DNA from: Novibacillus thermophilus
GTDB lineage: Bacteria; Bacillota; Bacilli; Thermoactinomycetales; Novibacillaceae
DNA: 64,000 nt
Assembly: GCF_002005165.1 (NCBI RefSeq)
Contig: NZ_CP019699.1
Location: 1,798,001-1,862,000 of the forward strand
Direction of reading: 5' to 3'
In this document: piece by piece, positions 16,225-24,451 of the stretch
Layout of the letters: each line of letters starts with the position of its first letter
Numbering within the stretch: position 1 is the first letter of the stretch
Notes under the pieces: generated by a model
Databases searched by the model: none
Seen by the model: the letters and a program-made list of their open reading frames with translations, nothing else
Told to the model about the DNA's origin: nothing
Program-made: the position numbers and the translations under genes

Positions 16225-17388
16225 TCACGAAACATCTGGTTGCGAAACAGGTCCCGTGTCGTGCGCGTTTGACTTTACGATGACGGAGCGGTTAAGCTCC
16301 CGTATGGTCCGTTTGCCAGTGAGTGCCAAGGAAACGTCAATGTCGGAAATCAAGTGTTGAAGCACGTGACGGACTCCTGCTTCACCGCCGGCAGCCAAGC
16401 CGTAAATGTAGGGGCGTCCGAGGAGAACAGCGTCAGCCCCCATCGCGATGGCTTTAATGACGTCGGGACCGCGGCGTACTCCGCTGTCGAACAGTACGGG
16501 AATGCGGTTCTGTACGATGTCACACACGGGTTGAAGGGCGTCCAGTGCAGCGACCGCCCCGTCGAGCTGGCGTCCGCCGTGATTGGAGACGATGAGGCCG
16601 TCGACGCCGCAGTCAAGGGCGAGTGACGCATCGTCCGGGTGAAGGACTCCTTTGAGCAAAATGGGTAATGGCGTTATCTCGCGCAAGCTGGCCAAATCGC
16701 CCCATGTTAGTCCCGGGTGAAACACAATGTTTAACAAGTGTTCCAGGGCAGCTTTTCGGTCAACTTCAGGAGGTTTTGTCAGTTTTTCCCGAAATACTGG
16801 ATCATGAAAGAAGTTGGCGCTACCCATGCCCAGTTTCAGAGGGGAGTAGCCGGTGGAGAGGTCGCGTTCGCGCCACCCGAGGAGGGCGGTGTCGACGGTG
16901 ATGACTATGGCTGAGTAACCAGCCGCTTCGGCGCGCTGTACCAGGCTTTTCGTGACATCCATATCGTTTGACCAGTACAGTTGAAACCAATGTGGGGAGG
17001 CGCCTAATTCCGATGCGATTTGCTCCAAGGTGAAAGTTGAAACGGTGCTGGCAATAAACGGCACCCCTAAAGCTTTTGCTGCACGGGCTGACGCCAGTTC
17101 ACCGTCGGGGTGAACAATACCTTGCATCCCGATTGGCGCGAGCAAAAAAGGGGTCGCCATCGCTTGACCCCACAACGATACGGACATATCGCGGTGAGTG
17201 ACATCTGTGAGCACCTGCGGAAGCAATCGCCAACGGTTAAACGCCTCTTCGTTGGCTTTCATCGTCTGTTCCGACCCCGCACCACTGGCGACATACGTGA
17301 ATGCTTCACGGTCTATCGCTTGTTTCGCCCTTTGCTTCCAGTCAGCGTACGAGTACGGAAAAGGAAGGTGTTTTTCAACAGGAGACAC
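16225..17388 (-). CDS. FMN-dependent alpha-hydroxy-acid oxidizing protein
   Basis: The 387-residue TIM-barrel flavoenzyme belongs to the lactate oxidase/monooxygenase, glycolate oxidase and L-lactate dehydrogenase (LldD) group. Key blocks are ATPFLLAPIGMQG, WFQLYWSND, ILLKGVLHPDDA (FMN lysine) and the active-site SNHGGRQLDG with catalytic His. VLFDSGVRRGPDVIKAIAMGADAVLLGRPYIYGLA binds the FMN phosphate. There is no membrane segment. It oxidises a 2-hydroxy acid to the 2-oxo acid; the acceptor (oxygen or quinone) cannot be decided. It lies 22 bp downstream of metI on the same strand, so it may be a distal member of the SAM-riboswitch operon, which would be unusual. Confidence 0.87.
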   Translation of the reverse strand: MSPVEKHLPFPYSYADWKQRAKQAIDREAFTYVASGAGSEQTMKANEEAFNRWRLLPQVLTDVTHRDMSVSLWGQAMATPFLLAPIGMQGIVHPDGELASARAAKALGVPFIASTVSTFTLEQIASELGASPHWFQLYWSNDMDVTKSLVQRAEAAGYSAIVITVDTALLGWRERDLSTGYSPLKLGMGSANFFHDPVFREKLTKPPEVDRKAALEHLLNIVFHPGLTWGDLASLREITPLPILLKGVLHPDDASLALDCGVDGLIVSNHGGRQLDGAVAALDALQPVCDIVQNRIPVLFDSGVRRGPDVIKAIAMGADAVLLGRPYIYGLAAGGEAGVRHVLQHLISDIDVSLALTGKRTIRELNRSVIVKSNAHDTGPVSQPDVS

Positions 17389-17410
17389 GTGCGTTCCTCC
17401 TCATACTTCG

Positions 17411-18085
17411 CTAGTCTTTCTTCATTTTGGCCGCCAGGCGATTGCCTATGGACTGTAGACCCTGAACGAGGATGATCAGCATGATGACGGTGACGTACAT
17501 GACGTCCGCCTCGTAGCGGAGATAACCGTAACGGTAAGCGAGGTCGCCCAACCCGCCGGCACCGACAAGGCCAGCCATGGCCGTCGCCCCGATGAGGCCG
17601 ATCGTGGCAATGGCCAACCCGAGGACGATTGACGGACGCGCCTCTCGGATCATCACGTGCCAAATGATGGACTTCGTTGACACGCCCATCGCTTCGTACG
17701 CTTCCAAAACGCCCTGGTCCACTTCTAACAGGGACGATTCCATGAGTCGGGCGATATACGGTGCCGTGTACACGACGAGGGGGACTAACACGCCTTTGAC
17801 ACCGATTGTCGTCCCGACGAGGAACTTCGTGAACGGCAGGATGAGGAACAGCAACACGATGAACGGAATCGAGCGTATGACGTTAATCCCCACGTTCAGT
17901 ATTTGATAGACGACCGGATTTGCCAGCCTATGTCCTGGGCGGGTTAAGACGAGCAAAACGCCGAGGGGCAAACCGATCAAGACGGACATGGAAAGGGCAA
18001 TCCCGACCATTTGAAAAGTTTGGAGGGTCGCTTCCCAGATGACGCCTCCCCATTGGTTAAGAAATGCGCTTATGTTTGCGATCAT
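17411..18085 (-). CDS. metI: Methionine ABC transporter permease
   Basis: The 224-residue protein has five membrane helices. It has the MetI pattern: GGVIWEATLQTFQMVGIALS, LPLGVLLVLT, NVIRSIPFIVLLFLILPFTKFLVGT and the EAA-loop ALGVSTKSIIWHVMI-like segment (EAMGVSTKSIIW), ending in LVGAGGLGDLAYRYGY. It overlaps the end of metN by 29 bases. With MetN and MetQ it imports D- and L-methionine. Confidence 0.92.
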   Translation of the reverse strand: MIANISAFLNQWGGVIWEATLQTFQMVGIALSMSVLIGLPLGVLLVLTRPGHRLANPVVYQILNVGINVIRSIPFIVLLFLILPFTKFLVGTTIGVKGVLVPLVVYTAPYIARLMESSLLEVDQGVLEAYEAMGVSTKSIIWHVMIREARPSIVLGLAIATIGLIGATAMAGLVGAGGLGDLAYRYGYLRYEADVMYVTVIMLIILVQGLQSIGNRLAAKMKKD

Positions 18086-19106
18086 GCCACTCCACTCCTT
18101 TGACTTGTACGCCCTGCTCTTTCAAGTAACGAATCGCTTTGACCGCCTCTTCGTCCTCTCCTTGGAAATGCACAGTTAAACGACCGTAAGGGTGTTCTTT
18201 CAACTGGGTGATCTGCCCGGACAGAACGTTTGGGTAAACGTCGAACTTTTTGCTGACTGCGGCGAGAGCCGGTTCTCCCGATGTCGTTCCGACAAAGGAC
18301 AGTGTGGCGATAGGTCCTTTATTTCTCAAAGAGTCTAGCAATGACTGCGGCAAGTTGTGGCCGAACAGGCTGTCGACAAATTTTTTCGTCGTGTCGTGTT
18401 GCGGGGCCGTGAACAGGTCCAATACAGAGCCGGATTCGACGACTTCTCCGCTCTCAATCACCGCTACGCGATCACACACTTTTTGGATGACCGGCATTTC
18501 GTGCGTGATGAGCAAGATGGTGATGCCGAAATCGCGGTTAATTTTGAGCAGTAAATCGAGGATGGCTTCCGTCGTGTCCGGGTCGAGGGCGCTTGTCGCT
18601 TCATCGCTCAGCAACACTTCCGGTTCGTGGGCCAGGGCGCGGGCGATGGCGACGCGCTGTTTTTGCCCACCGGACAGCTGGGCGGGGTACGCATCGCGTT
18701 TGTCTTCCAGCCCGACAATCGCCAAATACTTCTCGACGCGCGCCTGAATCTCGTTTTTCGGAACACCGCTTAATTTGAGCGGTAGGGCGATGTTCTCATA
18801 CACTGTCGCCGTTTTAAGCAAGTTGAACCCTTGAAAAATCATCCCGATTTTTTTGCGCGCTTCTTTTAATTTTCCGTCAGGTAAGGCAGTCAACTCGGTG
18901 CCTCCGACGTACACTTTGCCTTCTGTCGGGCGTTCCAACAAGTTGACACAGCGGATGAGCGTGCTTTTCCCGGCTCCGCTGTAGCCGATGACACCGAAGA
19001 TTTCGCCGCGCTTTACGTCCAGCGACACATGGCTGAGAGCGTACAGCGGTCCTTTTTTTGTCTGAAACACTTTCGATACGTTTTGCAGTTGAATCATGCG
19101 GTTCAC
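18057..19106 (-). CDS. metN: Methionine ABC transporter ATPase
   Basis: The 349-residue protein has Walker A GYSGAGKST, signature LSGGQKQRVAIARAL, Walker B VLLSDEATSALD and the switch His in ITHEM. The C-terminal 100 residues form a NIL (ACT-like) methionine-sensing domain (LSFVGTTSGEPALAAVSKKFDVYPNVLSG), which mediates trans-inhibition by intracellular methionine. It is followed by overlapping metI and preceded by metQ. Confidence 0.93.
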   Translation of the reverse strand: MNRMIQLQNVSKVFQTKKGPLYALSHVSLDVKRGEIFGVIGYSGAGKSTLIRCVNLLERPTEGKVYVGGTELTALPDGKLKEARKKIGMIFQGFNLLKTATVYENIALPLKLSGVPKNEIQARVEKYLAIVGLEDKRDAYPAQLSGGQKQRVAIARALAHEPEVLLSDEATSALDPDTTEAILDLLLKINRDFGITILLITHEMPVIQKVCDRVAVIESGEVVESGSVLDLFTAPQHDTTKKFVDSLFGHNLPQSLLDSLRNKGPIATLSFVGTTSGEPALAAVSKKFDVYPNVLSGQITQLKEHPYGRLTVHFQGEDEEAVKAIRYLKEQGVQVKGVEWHDRKHKRIS

Positions 19107-19164
19107 CCTTTCACAAATACCCTGTGCTCATCCCGGGCACGGGGAAGCCGTGTTTTGTTGCGGT

Positions 19165-19995
19165 TTACCAAGACGGTATGACAGAGCCCGAGAACTCTTC
19201 TTCTACGAACTGCTTCACTTCGTCAGAATGGTACGCCTTGATCAGCTTGTCGAGGACCGGGTCGTCTTTGTTTTCCGTGCGAACGGCGATAATGTTCACC
19301 CAAGGGGAGTCTTTCGGTTCGATGGCAATCGCGTCCTCCGCTGGCACATATCCGGCTTCCATCGCATAGTTGGTGTTAATGGCTGCAGCGGTTAATTCAC
19401 TCAGTTGCCGTGGGATTTGGGCTGCTTCCAGTTCGACAAACTCCAAGTTGAGGGGATTTTCTTCTATGTCCTGAACGGAGGCCGTCACGCCGGCGCCTTC
19501 TCTTAATTTAATCAATCCGGCATCTTCAAAGAGAAGCAACGCGCGGGCGCTGTTTGTCGGGTCGTTTGGCAGTCCGAGGGTGTCACCTTCTTTTAGTTCG
19601 CGGATGTCTTTAATTTTTTCAGAATAGATTCCCATCGGGAAATTGACGGTGTCAGCAACGTGAGACAAATCCAGGTTGCGCTCAGCGACGAAGTCATCCA
19701 GATACGGCTTGTGCTGATAACTGTTCGCATCCAAGTCCCCTTCGGCCAGGGCCGTGTTCACCATAACGTAGTCCGTGAACACTTCAATTTGAATGTCAAG
19801 GCCGTCTTTTGCCGCCACTTCCTTCACTTTTTCCATGATTTGTTCGTGAGGGCCGGCGGTCACGCCGATGATGAGTCTGTCTTCGCTCAAGGTGTTGCTT
19901 TCTTCGCTTGAAGCTTCTTCGCCAAGATCTCCGCCGCAAGCAGAAAGCGTGACGGTGAAAATTAGCGCGATGATGAAGATGCGTGTTTTTTTCAT
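19165..19995 (-). CDS. metQ: Methionine-binding lipoprotein
   Basis: The 276-residue protein has a lipoprotein signal (ALIFTVTLSAC, Cys about residue 20) and a NlpA/MetQ domain: LIIGVTAGPHEQIMEKVKEVA, DYVMVNTALAEGDLDANSYQHKPYLDDF, NFPMGIYSEK and GLPNDPTNSARALLLFEDAGLI. It captures methionine for MetNI outside the membrane. It follows the SSS symporter gene by 55 bp with no terminator visible, so it is read from the SAM-riboswitch promoter. Confidence 0.93.
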   Translation of the reverse strand: MKKTRIFIIALIFTVTLSACGGDLGEEASSEESNTLSEDRLIIGVTAGPHEQIMEKVKEVAAKDGLDIQIEVFTDYVMVNTALAEGDLDANSYQHKPYLDDFVAERNLDLSHVADTVNFPMGIYSEKIKDIRELKEGDTLGLPNDPTNSARALLLFEDAGLIKLREGAGVTASVQDIEENPLNLEFVELEAAQIPRQLSELTAAAINTNYAMEAGYVPAEDAIAIEPKDSPWVNIIAVRTENKDDPVLDKLIKAYHSDEVKQFVEEEFSGSVIPSW

Positions 19996-20050
19996 GTAAG
20001 TTCCTCTCCAATCCTTTTGATTTAACTAGCGACTGTGCGAACCGCAGCGT

Positions 20051-21670
20051 CTAAGCGATGGGCTTTTCACAATGCTCCTTGTTCCAGATGGATGTGGACG
20101 TATGTGTCAGTTGAATTAGCGCAATGAACACCGCGACGAACATACTGAATATGGTCAAGCCTAAAAGCCCTGAGGTATAGAGTGTTTCAAATGCCAGTAT
20201 GTTGACAAATGCTAAAGCGGCTGTCGCGATGACTCCGAACCAAGCGAGCCACGAATCGGGGGAGCTCACCCGCCATTGGCCCCGATGTTCCCACAAACTT
20301 GTGACTATCATTAAAGCTAAATTTATTCCCATACCTACCCACACCGGATGGGTGTTAAGGAAAAAGTGATCGGGTGACCATTCGCCCAAGTGGTACCACA
20401 ACAAACCTGATGCAAATCCTCCAACCATTGAGATCACAGCGCCTCCCTTCGTCACGAGCGGCCAGAACAAGGCGCCTAACACCGGTGCGAAAGTCGCCGA
20501 ATTGCGCACGGTCCAAGCGAGTATATTCCACCACGCGGACTGTTCAGTGCGCAGAGTGCCAAACAGGATCATTAAACCTGTCAGTAACAACAGCGACCAC
20601 TTCGTATAGCGAACGAGTCGATCATTGGTCGCGCGGGGATTTAAAGCACTGCCGACATCCCTGCCTAAACTGGTCGCCCCGGAAAACTGACACGGCGCTC
20701 CCCAGCTCAGGGCACAAGCCCATATGCCGAGGAAAAACAGTCCGGCTAAAGGCGCAGGGAGGACTTGCATGAGATACTGGGGAATGGCGATCAAGCCCTT
20801 GCCTGCGTCTGGGACGACCACGGCAGCGGCCATCCCGAAAAGCACACCGAGGATCACAAACGGTATCCCCATGACGGCTGCCATTTTTAGTCCCTTCTGG
20901 CCTTCTTTTGCGGTTCGGCAGGACAACGCCATCTGGAAGGCCGCCTGGGCCAACAATACATTGACGAGAAATGTGCCGAACCACGCAACGATCACTTGTA
21001 AACCGGCATTTCCCCATGTAAACATGTCTGGTTGTGTTTGGGCTAGCTGAACCAGACCCTCTATTCCCGGGTTGACAAAAAAAGCGATTAACCCCACCAC
21101 AAACATCAGTGAGAATACGACTGCATTGACGCTTTGCGTAAAGGCAACTGACCACATTCCACCTGCTTGCAAATAGATGAAGAGCAAGAGGGATGTCAAC
21201 GCAACAGAAAAAAAGAGGGGGATGCCGGTAAACACATGGATAGCAGAAGCAAAAGCGATGGCCGTCGCCACTGACCACATCGGAAAAGAGAATGCTGTAA
21301 TGGCACCACTGATCAGTTTCGCCCAACGCCCGTAATAATCACCAATGAGGCCCGAGATCGTCACCAGCATCCGTTCGCGAAACGGTGCGAGCAGAATAAA
21401 GGCGATAATTAACACTTGCACCGTTTCAGCGACTCCATACCAAACAGCTGATATGCCTTTCAAGTATGCTAATTCTAAAATGGAGATGTAAGTTGAGCCG
21501 GAAAACAGTCCGGTGATACAGAGGGCGACGACAAGCGGCGAAAATTGACGGCCGCCGACAAAAAAGTCCTCTCCGCGAGCTGCTTTACGCCTCGCGACAT
21601 AACCGGAAAAGATTAACAGAAACGTATAGACAACAGCTAATCCTATCAGCCACACACCGTATTCATTCAT
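20051..21670 (-). CDS. Sodium:solute symporter (SSS family), SAM-riboswitch controlled
   Basis: The 539-residue protein has about 13 membrane helices. SSS-family features include ARGEDFFVGGRQFSPLVVALCITGLFSGSTY near the N-terminus, the LLAPFRERMLVTISGLIGDYYGRW loop and GAPCQFSGATSLGRDVGSALNPRA. It is the first gene after a SAM (S-box) riboswitch and is followed by metQNI. That position predicts a sulfur-related substrate such as methionine, S-methylmethionine, a sulfoxide or a sulfonium compound. The known MetT transporter belongs to a different family (NhaC-like), so this would be a distinct uptake route. The substrate is inference from regulation only. Confidence 0.85.
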   Translation of the reverse strand: MNEYGVWLIGLAVVYTFLLIFSGYVARRKAARGEDFFVGGRQFSPLVVALCITGLFSGSTYISILELAYLKGISAVWYGVAETVQVLIIAFILLAPFRERMLVTISGLIGDYYGRWAKLISGAITAFSFPMWSVATAIAFASAIHVFTGIPLFFSVALTSLLLFIYLQAGGMWSVAFTQSVNAVVFSLMFVVGLIAFFVNPGIEGLVQLAQTQPDMFTWGNAGLQVIVAWFGTFLVNVLLAQAAFQMALSCRTAKEGQKGLKMAAVMGIPFVILGVLFGMAAAVVVPDAGKGLIAIPQYLMQVLPAPLAGLFFLGIWACALSWGAPCQFSGATSLGRDVGSALNPRATNDRLVRYTKWSLLLLTGLMILFGTLRTEQSAWWNILAWTVRNSATFAPVLGALFWPLVTKGGAVISMVGGFASGLLWYHLGEWSPDHFFLNTHPVWVGMGINLALMIVTSLWEHRGQWRVSSPDSWLAWFGVIATAALAFVNILAFETLYTSGLLGLTIFSMFVAVFIALIQLTHTSTSIWNKEHCEKPIA

Positions 21671-21830
21671 TAAATGTCATTCCCTTCACGTGATCGGCCC
21701 TTACACTCTAGATTGTCGGGCTTTCGTTTATCCGTCATTTGGTGCTCTCACCGCTTTTTCATATAGGATAAGTATGCATTTACAGTTGATGAGACATCTT
21801 CATCCTTCCTGCAAGCTGTTAAAATGAGAA

Positions 21831-21856
21831 AGCCTCTCTGCAAAGACAGAGAGGCT
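21831..21856 (-). terminator. SAM-riboswitch terminator hairpin
   Basis: On the minus strand AGCCTCTCTG pairs with CAGAGAGGCT and is followed by a T-rich run. It is the expression platform of the adjacent SAM aptamer. Confidence 0.75.
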
Positions 21857-21875
21857 AGCGACCCGATCATCACCT

Positions 21876-21990
21876 CTCTTATCTTTCAAAACCTAAACGG
21901 CTTTGCAGGAATTGGCACCTTTTTGCACAGGAACCGTGCAAAGGTTGCCGGGTTTCATCGGGCCAGTCCCTCCACCTCTCTGGATAAGAG
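21876..21990 (-). ncRNA. SAM-I (S-box) riboswitch aptamer
   Basis: On the minus strand the P1 arms CTCTTATC (21990-21983) and GATAAGAG (21883-21876) pair perfectly. Between them lie the S-box consensus blocks AGAGGTGGAGGGACTGGCCC, GATGAAACCCGGCAACC and AAGGTGCCAATTCCTGC. S-box RNAs bind S-adenosylmethionine and promote termination. It sits about 200 bp upstream of the SSS symporter-metQNI operon. Confidence 0.95.
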
Positions 21991-22013
21991 AATGTCTATC
22001 AGATTTTAAAACC

Positions 22014-22042
22014 AGTATAGTCACCCCCTAAACTGTTGTCAA
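22014..22042 (-). promoter_or_regulatory. SigA promoter of the SAM-riboswitch operon
   Basis: On the minus strand TTGACA (22042-22037) and TATACT (22019-22014) are separated by 17 bases, just ahead of the aptamer. Confidence 0.8.
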
Positions 22043-22064
22043 CTGTTTTTGGCGCGCTTTGTCA

Positions 22065-22093
22065 TTGCCAGGGTGTAAGGTTTGTGCTATAGT
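22065..22093 (+). promoter_or_regulatory. SigA promoter of the TPP-riboswitch operon
   Basis: TTGCCA (22065-22070), a 17-base spacer and TATAGT (22088-22093) precede the TPP aptamer by about 10 bases. It is divergent from the SAM-riboswitch promoter. Confidence 0.75.
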
Positions 22094-22102
22094 CACATTA
22101 AA

Positions 22103-22195
22103 CAGAGGGGAGCTGGGAGAGCCCGGCTGAGAGGGTACCCCCAAAATGGTACCGACCCGTTAAACCTGATCTGGATAATGCCAGCGCAGGGATCA
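22103..22195 (+). ncRNA. TPP (THI-box) riboswitch aptamer
   Basis: The core contains GGGGAGCTGGG, the CTGAGAGGGTACCC block, GACCCGTTAAACCTGATCTG and GGATAATGCCAGCGCAGGGA, all conserved in thiamine pyrophosphate riboswitches. It controls the following thiamine-precursor transport operon. Confidence 0.95.
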
Positions 22196-22238
22196 TAGTC
22201 GTCATCTGCTTGTGGACAGCAGACATGTGACGTTGCGC

Positions 22239-22272
22239 TTAAGCCAGTCCTGATCAGGATTGGCTTTCTTTA
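22239..22272 (+). terminator. TPP-riboswitch terminator hairpin
   Basis: AAGCCAGTCCTGATCAGGATTGGCTT forms a stem followed by TCTTT, just before the ribosome binding site of the first gene. An alternative hairpin at about 22202-22224 could act as antiterminator. Confidence 0.75.
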
Positions 22273-22292
22273 CGTTTGAAGGAGGTGTGGAC

Positions 22293-22589
22293 ATGCCCCG
22301 TGTCAATGTCAGCATTCAAGTCATCCCCCGTGTGACAGGGGATCAAGATATTTACGACATCGTGGACGAAGCCATTGGCGTGATTCAGCAGTCGGGCGTG
22401 AAGTACGAAGTAGGTCCGATGGAGACGACGATGGAAGGTGAGTACGACGAGTTGATGGACGTTGTGAAGAGAGCCCAGGAAGCGGTGATTGCGGCGGGAA
22501 GCGAGCGGGTGATCACCATTGTGAAAATTGACTACAGTCCATCCGGGGTGACGATGGAAGAAAAAGTGGGCAAGTACCGGCAAAGGTGA
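22293..22589 (+). CDS. Thiamine-binding protein (MTH1187/YkoF-like)
   Basis: The 98-residue protein runs from ATG 22293, placed after GAAGGAGGTG. It has the DUF77 pattern: VNVSIQVIPRV, VDEAIGVIQQSGVKYEVGPMETTMEGEYDELMDVV and VITIVKIDYS. Members bind thiamine or hydroxymethylpyrimidine-like ligands in the cytoplasm as ferredoxin-fold dimers. It is first in the TPP-riboswitch operon. The exact ligand is not known. Confidence 0.85.
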   Translation: MPRVNVSIQVIPRVTGDQDIYDIVDEAIGVIQQSGVKYEVGPMETTMEGEYDELMDVVKRAQEAVIAAGSERVITIVKIDYSPSGVTMEEKVGKYRQR

Positions 22590-22596
22590 ATGGAAC

Positions 22597-23400
22597 GTGA
22601 GACGCGTGAAGTGGCGACAGCATGCCATGACTGTTTGGCCGCCAGTCTTGCTCGCGACTGTGTTTCTCGCCCTGTGGGAACTCGGGGTGCATGTCTTTGA
22701 CGTGGACATGTGGTTGTTGCCGGCGCCGAGTGACATAGTCTTTGCCTTTTTACACAATGTAGAAGTCGTCAACCGTCACATGTGGCCGACGTTGCAGGAA
22801 GCGATGCTCGGCTTTGCGACAGGCATTGCCGTAGCCCTGTCGTTAGCCGTTCTCATTGAACTGTCTCCCTGGCTGCGCCGGGGACTGTATCCGCTTTTGG
22901 TCGGGACGCAAACGGTGCCGATCATTGCTATCGCCCCTCTGTTTATCGTCTGGTTCGGGTACGGTTTGCTGCCAAAGGTGCTCATCGTCGCCCTGGTCAC
23001 GTTTTTTCCGGTCGCTGTGAGTACAGTGGACGGGCTGAGTTCGGCAGACAGGGACATGGTGCGGTTACTACGGTCCATGGGGGCAGGAAAGTGGCAGATC
23101 TTTCGCATGGTGCGCTTTCCCCATGCGCTGCCGTACGTGTTTTCCGGTTTGAAGATCGCCGCGACGTACAGTGTCCTCGGGGCGGTTATCGCCGAGTGGT
23201 TAGGAGCCGATGCCGGGCTCGGCGTGATGCTCGTCCGGGCACAAAACTCGTTTTCTGCTGACAACGTGTTTGTCGCGATTGTCGTCATTACGTTCTGGAG
23301 TTTGGTGTTGTTTGGATTCATTCAGGCGGCGTCTCGATTGTTGGCGCCGTGGGCGTACACGCGCGAACAAGAACAGTGGGAAAGGAAGAACGCAAAGTGA
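22597..23400 (+). CDS. thiX: Thiamine-precursor ABC transporter permease
   Basis: The 267-residue membrane protein runs from GTG 22597, eight bases after the preceding gene. It has six membrane helices and the SsuC/ThiX-type EAA loop (DMVRLLRSMGAGKWQIFRMVRFPHALPY). LPAPSDIVFAF and VPIIAIAPLFIVWFGYGLLPK are typical. With ThiY and ThiZ it imports a pyrimidine thiamine precursor (hydroxymethyl- or formylaminopyrimidine). Confidence 0.88.
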   Translation: MRRVKWRQHAMTVWPPVLLATVFLALWELGVHVFDVDMWLLPAPSDIVFAFLHNVEVVNRHMWPTLQEAMLGFATGIAVALSLAVLIELSPWLRRGLYPLLVGTQTVPIIAIAPLFIVWFGYGLLPKVLIVALVTFFPVAVSTVDGLSSADRDMVRLLRSMGAGKWQIFRMVRFPHALPYVFSGLKIAATYSVLGAVIAEWLGADAGLGVMLVRAQNSFSADNVFVAIVVITFWSLVLFGFIQAASRLLAPWAYTREQEQWERKNAK

Positions 23401-24449
23401 CACAACACAACCATTGGAGGACGGTCGTCGTCATCGTCAGCATGTCCTGTCTCCTCGTGTTATCTGCATGTGGGGGAGGAAACTCGGATACTCCGCAAGA
23501 AGAAGGACGAGACAGTGGAGAGGTTGAGAGTGACGAGTTGACGCAGGTGACCGTGATGCTCGACTGGGTGCCGAATACGAACCACACCGGTCTGTACGTC
23601 GCCCAGGAACAAGGCTATTTTGCCGAGGAAGGACTGGAGGTGGAGATCACCACGCCGGCTGAGACGTCAGCTAACCAGCTCGTCGGTGCGGGAAACGCTG
23701 AGTTTGGCGTAAGCTCGCAGGAGTATGTCATTCAGGCCAGGGCAGAAGGGATTCCTGTTGTCTCTATTGCTGCCGTCTTGCAGCACAACACGTCCGGTTT
23801 TGCTGCGCCGAAGGAGAAAAACATCACATCTCCGCAAGATTTTGTAGGGAAGACGTACGGCGGTTGGGGGTCGCCGATTGAAAACGCCTTTCTTAAGACA
23901 GTTCTGCGCATGGACGGCGTAGAAGTGGACGATGTCGAGGACAAAGTGAATATCGTCAATGTCGGAGAAGCCGATTTTTTTGCCGCTACGTCACGGGACG
24001 TTGACTTCCAATGGATTTATTACGGCTGGACGGGTATCGAAGCGGAATTGCGCGACTTTCCCATTGACATCATCTATTTGAACGATCTCGATCCGGTCCT
24101 CGATTTTTACACCCCGACGCTTATTACGAATGAGAGTATGATAGAGGAAAAGCCCGAAATAGTGGAGAAATTTATGCGCGCAGTGAGCAAGGGGTACTTG
24201 TTCGCCATCGATGAACCGGACGCAGCAGCAGAGATTTTGATTGAGGTGACACCTGAAACAGACCCCGAACTGATTCGCGCTTCTCAACAGTGGATGAGCG
24301 CACGTTACCGCGACGATGCGGAAACGTGGGGCGTGCAGGACGAACAGAGGTGGATCGACTTCACTGATTGGATGGTCGAACACGAACTGATTGAAACGGC
24401 CATTGATCCCACCGAAGCGTTTACCAATGCATTTTTACCGGAGTCGTAA
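23397..24449 (+). CDS. thiY: Thiamine-precursor-binding lipoprotein
   Basis: The 350-residue protein starts at GTG 23397, overlapping the permease stop; the frame extends upstream but has no signal there. The signal peptide ends in LLVLSACGGG. The NMT1/ThiY-like domain includes VTVMLDWVPNTNHTGLYVAQEQGYF, ANQLVGAGNAEFGVSSQEYV and GKTYGGWGSPIENAFLKTVL. In ThiY-type proteins this fold binds formylaminopyrimidine. TPP control supports the role. Confidence 0.88.
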   Translation: MTQHNHWRTVVVIVSMSCLLVLSACGGGNSDTPQEEGRDSGEVESDELTQVTVMLDWVPNTNHTGLYVAQEQGYFAEEGLEVEITTPAETSANQLVGAGNAEFGVSSQEYVIQARAEGIPVVSIAAVLQHNTSGFAAPKEKNITSPQDFVGKTYGGWGSPIENAFLKTVLRMDGVEVDDVEDKVNIVNVGEADFFAATSRDVDFQWIYYGWTGIEAELRDFPIDIIYLNDLDPVLDFYTPTLITNESMIEEKPEIVEKFMRAVSKGYLFAIDEPDAAAEILIEVTPETDPELIRASQQWMSARYRDDAETWGVQDEQRWIDFTDWMVEHELIETAIDPTEAFTNAFLPES

Positions 24450-24451
24450 CG

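Noticed and set aside
22202-22224. GTCTGCTGTCC-type hairpin near the TPP riboswitch as a terminator
   Set aside because: It has no T-run and lies between aptamer and terminator, so it is more likely part of the expression platform.
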